NCBI GenBank assembly: GCA_016177875.1
Contig: JACOUL010000042.1
Span: 1 to 64,000 of the forward strand
DNA length: 64,000 nucleotides
DNA from: Burkholderiales bacterium
GTDB lineage: Bacteria; Pseudomonadota; Gammaproteobacteria; Burkholderiales; Burkholderiaceae_D
Direction: 5' to 3'
Part shown: piece after piece, positions 61,489 to 64,000 of the stretch
Layout: each line of letters begins with the position of its first letter
Numbering within the stretch: position 1 is the first letter of the stretch
Notes under the pieces: model-generated
The model's database searches: none
The model's input: the letters and a program-made list of their open reading frames with translations, nothing else
Told to the model about the DNA's origin: nothing
Program-made: the position numbers and the translations under genes

Positions 61489-62799
61489 CTAACTGAGTTC
61501 TTCCAGACGGATCTTCGTAATGCTGCCCATCACCGTCGGCAAGCCTTCGATCTTGGCGATCGCCGCCTGCACATTCTTTTCCTGCGTCTGGTGCGTCAAC
61601 ATGATGATGTCGGCGCGCGTTTCGCCTTCGCCCGGCTCTTTCTGGAGCATGGCGTCGATCGAAATGCTGTGTTCAGCCAAGATGCGCGTCACGTCGGCCA
61701 GCACGCCCGGCTGGTCGGACACGTTCATGCGCAAGTAGTAGCTGGTGGTGATTTCCGCCATCGGCAAAATCGGCGTATCCGACATCGCATCCGGCTGGAA
61801 GGCGAGATGCGGCACGCGATGGCCGGGATCGGCAGTCGCCAGGCGCGTGATGTCGACCAAGTCGGCGATCACTGCCGACGCGGTCGGCTCGGAACCGGCG
61901 CCCTTGCCGTAGTAAAGCGTGGCGCCGACGGCATCGCCCTGCACCAGCACGGCGTTCATCGCGCCTTCGACATTGGCAATCAGGCGCTTTGCCGGAATCA
62001 GGGTCGGATGCACGCGTAACTCGATCCCTTTCGGCGTACGCTTGGTGATGCCCAACAGCTTGATGCGGTAGCCGAGCTGCTCGGCATACTTGATGTCGAC
62101 CGCCTGCAGCTTGGTGATGCCTTCCACGTGCGCTTTGTCGAACTGCACCGGAACGCCGAAAGCGATCGAAGCAAGGATAGTCGCCTTATGTGCGGCATCG
62201 ACGCCCTCGATATCGAAAGTCGGATCGGCTTCGGCATAGCCCAGGCGCTGCGCTTCTTTCAACACGGTGCCGAAATCCAAACCTTTGTCGCGCATCTCGG
62301 ACAAGATGAAGTTGGTGGTGCCGTTGATGATGCCGGCCACCCACTGAATTTGGTTGGCGGTCAAGCCTTCGCGCAGGGCCTTGATGATGGGAATGCCGCC
62401 GGCTACTGCGGCTTCGAACGCCACCATCACGCCTTTGTCTTGCGCTGCTTTGAAAATTTCAGTGCCGTGAGTCGCGAGCAGCGCCTTGTTGGCCGTCACT
62501 ACATGCTTGCCGGCGGCAATCGCTTTCAACACCAAATCCTTGGCGATGCCGTAGCCGCCGATCAATTCGATGACGATTTCGATGTCGGGGTTATTGATGA
62601 TCAGATTAGCGTCGTTGACGACATCACATTCGCCGCCGGTCAATTCACGCGCGCGCTCGACGTTCAAGTCGGCCACCATCGCAATCTCGATGCCGCGGCC
62701 GGCGCGCCGCTTGATCTCTTCCTGATTGCGCTTCAATACATTGAACGTACCGGAACCGACGGTGCCGATGCCGAGCAAACCTACTTTGATTGGTTTCAT
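61489..62799 (-). CDS. hom: Homoserine dehydrogenase
   Basis: 436 residues. NAD(P)-binding GLLGIGTVGSGTFNVL, the catalytic-domain stretch GIINGTTNFILSEM, ADPTFDIEGVDAAHK, and a C-terminal ACT domain (about 355-430) for threonine feedback. Reduces aspartate semialdehyde to homoserine. It is 134 bases after the alaA-like gene, a conserved pair in betaproteobacteria; a tandem repeat lies between them. Confidence 0.96.
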   Translation of the reverse strand: MKPIKVGLLGIGTVGSGTFNVLKRNQEEIKRRAGRGIEIAMVADLNVERARELTGGECDVVNDANLIINNPDIEIVIELIGGYGIAKDLVLKAIAAGKHVVTANKALLATHGTEIFKAAQDKGVMVAFEAAVAGGIPIIKALREGLTANQIQWVAGIINGTTNFILSEMRDKGLDFGTVLKEAQRLGYAEADPTFDIEGVDAAHKATILASIAFGVPVQFDKAHVEGITKLQAVDIKYAEQLGYRIKLLGITKRTPKGIELRVHPTLIPAKRLIANVEGAMNAVLVQGDAVGATLYYGKGAGSEPTASAVIADLVDITRLATADPGHRVPHLAFQPDAMSDTPILPMAEITTSYYLRMNVSDQPGVLADVTRILAEHSISIDAMLQKEPGEGETRADIIMLTHQTQEKNVQAAIAKIEGLPTVMGSITKIRLEELS

Positions 62800-62821
62800 A
62801 CGTAAACCTTAAAGTCTAAAA

Positions 62822-62933
62822 TTTGTTGAGGACAGAGCACGCTACGCGTAGCACTGTCCCGCAATGCTTAACTATTTGTTGAGGACAGAGCACCCTTCGG
62901 GTAGCGCTGCCCCGCAATATCGAACTATTTGTT
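62822..62933. repeat. Tandem 53-base repeat between alaA and hom
   Basis: Two units beginning TTTGTTGAGGACAGAGCAC at 62822 and 62875 and a truncated third (TTTGTT) at 62928, exact 53-base period. Each unit ends with CCCGCAAT after a small variable dyad (CTACGCGTAG in unit 1, CCTTCGGG in unit 2). An imperfect related stretch (ATTGCGGGACAGAG) occurs in inverse orientation at about 35052. Confidence 0.8.
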
Positions 62934-64000
62934 CTAAGCCTTGCCGTGGCGCTTGCGGTAACCATCGAGGAAACGCGCGATGCGGCCGATGGATTCGGTC
63001 AAGTCGTCGGCGTTCGGCAGAAACACCAGGCGGAAATGATCGGTGGTCGGGCAATTAAATCCTGTGCCCTGCACGATCAGAACACGCTCCTCGGCCAACA
63101 GTTCATAGGCAAACTGCTGATCGTCCTCGATCGGGTACATCCGCGAATCGAGCTTGGGAAACATGTACAGCGCGGCCTTGGGCTTGACGCAAGACACGCC
63201 CGGAATATCGCTCAGCAATTGATGCGCCAAATCGCGCTGCTTGTACAGGCGTCCGCCCGGCGCAACCAAGTCATTGATACTCTGGTAACCGCCCAGCGCT
63301 GTCTGGATCGCAAACTGCCCCGGCGCATTGGCGCACAGGCGCATCGACGCCAGCATGTTCAAGCCTTCGATGTAATCATGTGCGCGCTTCTTGTCGCCGG
63401 ACACTACCATCCAACCGGCACGGTAGCCGCAGGACCGGTAATTCTTCGACAACCCGTTGAAAGTGATGAACAACACTTCGTCGGCAAGCGATGCTATCGA
63501 GGTATGCGTATTGCCATCGTACAGCACCTTGTCGTAAATCTCATCGGCGAACACAATCAAATGATGCTGGCGCGCCACTTCGACGATCTGTTCCAGCAGT
63601 TCGACCGGATACAACGCGCCGGTTGGATTGTTAGGATTGATGACAACGATCGCCTTGGTGTTCGAATTGATTTTTTTCTTGATGTCCTCGATATCCGGCG
63701 TCCAATCGGCTTGCTCGTCGCATACGTAATGAACCGGTTTGCCGCCCGACAAGCTGACGGCGGCAGTCCACAAGGGATAATCCGGCGCCGGCACCAGCAC
63801 TTCATCGCCGGTATTGAGCAGCGCATTCATGCTCATCACGATCAGTTCCGAGGCACCATTGCCCAGGTAAATGTCGTCGATCAATACGCCATTGACCTTT
63901 TTTTCCTGGGTGTAATGCATGATCGCTTTACGCGGCGCAAACAAGCCTTTTGAATCGGTGTAGCCCGAGGCATTGCCCAGATTGCGGATCATGTCTTGCA
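62934..64000 (-). CDS. alaA: Alanine-type aminotransferase (AlaA-like), 5' end outside window
   Basis: At least 355 residues; the frame is open to the window edge (the codons before Met at 63992 read Gln-Asp), so the N-terminal part is missing. Fold type I PLP enzyme: VINPNNPTGALYPVEL, DEIYDKVLYDG, and the PLP lysine in FNGLSKNYRSCGYRAGWM. Transfers amino groups between alanine or glutamate and pyruvate or 2-oxoglutarate. Upstream neighbour of hom. Confidence 0.88.
   Translation of the reverse strand, partial: QDMIRNLGNASGYTDSKGLFAPRKAIMHYTQEKKVNGVLIDDIYLGNGASELIVMSMNALLNTGDEVLVPAPDYPLWTAAVSLSGGKPVHYVCDEQADWTPDIEDIKKKINSNTKAIVVINPNNPTGALYPVELLEQIVEVARQHHLIVFADEIYDKVLYDGNTHTSIASLADEVLFITFNGLSKNYRSCGYRAGWMVVSGDKKRAHDYIEGLNMLASMRLCANAPGQFAIQTALGGYQSINDLVAPGGRLYKQRDLAHQLLSDIPGVSCVKPKAALYMFPKLDSRMYPIEDDQQFAYELLAEERVLIVQGTGFNCPTTDHFRLVFLPNADDLTESIGRIARFLDGYRKRHGKA

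Noticed and set aside
62822-62933. CRISPR-like reading of the tandem repeat
   Set aside because: Only two full units, no spacers of constant size between identical repeats and no cas genes; it is a simple tandem repeat.

Overview
The window looks like a betaproteobacterial chromosome of the order Burkholderiales, most likely Oxalobacteraceae (Herminiimonas/Collimonas-like). This is inferred from protein character and gene order: kinase/PP2C-yicC-gmk-rpoZ-spoT-greB, alaA-hom...thrC-moeA-moaD-moaE, and prkA-yeaH-spoVR. No database search was possible. Most of it is ordinary, moderately GC-rich, densely packed chromosome. One clearly more AT-rich block (about 19.6-29.07 kb) is a tRNA-borne genomic island.

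Region by region: the first 120 bases are the 3' end of an IS4-type transposase, which stops just before an HD-GYP gene. At 1.2-11.7 kb there is a stress neighbourhood: a hydrolase, a glycine-zipper stress protein, CsbD, a Crp/Fnr regulator, the conserved prkA-yeaH-spoVR operon, several small proteins (including an acidic 55-residue one at 9341-9508) and a hemerythrin protein. At 11.9-17.4 kb a PrpR-like sigma-54 activator faces a four-gene operon (hydrolase, acyl-CoA dehydrogenase, phosphotransferase, DUF6285). That operon starts behind a near-consensus sigma-54 promoter. Small hypotheticals and a PAS-LuxR regulator follow.

The island (attL 19616-19631, attR 29057-29072 inside tRNA-Ser(UGA)) carries a tyrosine integrase, a two-nuclease cargo (an HNH protein with a large unknown C-terminal part, and a PD-(D/E)xK protein), an AlpA-type regulator coupled to a primase-helicase-like replication protein, small hypotheticals, a lipoprotein, a superinfection-immunity-like membrane protein and a divergent XRE repressor. 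The layout resembles a P4-like phage satellite. The cargo slot beside the integrase is where such elements often carry antiviral systems, so the nuclease pair is my main candidate for an undescribed system. Beside attL lies a decayed second tRNA-Ser-like sequence with its own attachment-like end.

From 29.2 kb the core resumes: hemW-rdgB-orf-rph; PP2C phosphatase and Ser/Thr kinase; yicC, gmk, rpoZ, spoT; greB; an EAL/HDOD protein; a fecR-modA-modB-rlmJ run without modC; isocitrate lyase; rraA; an MFS transporter; an AcoR-like activator convergent with an aldehyde dehydrogenase that has a consensus sigma-54 promoter and a palindromic upstream site; clpB with a sigma-32-type promoter; crcB-moaE-moaD-moeA; and thrC...kbl...hom-alaA. 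The last gene runs off the window.
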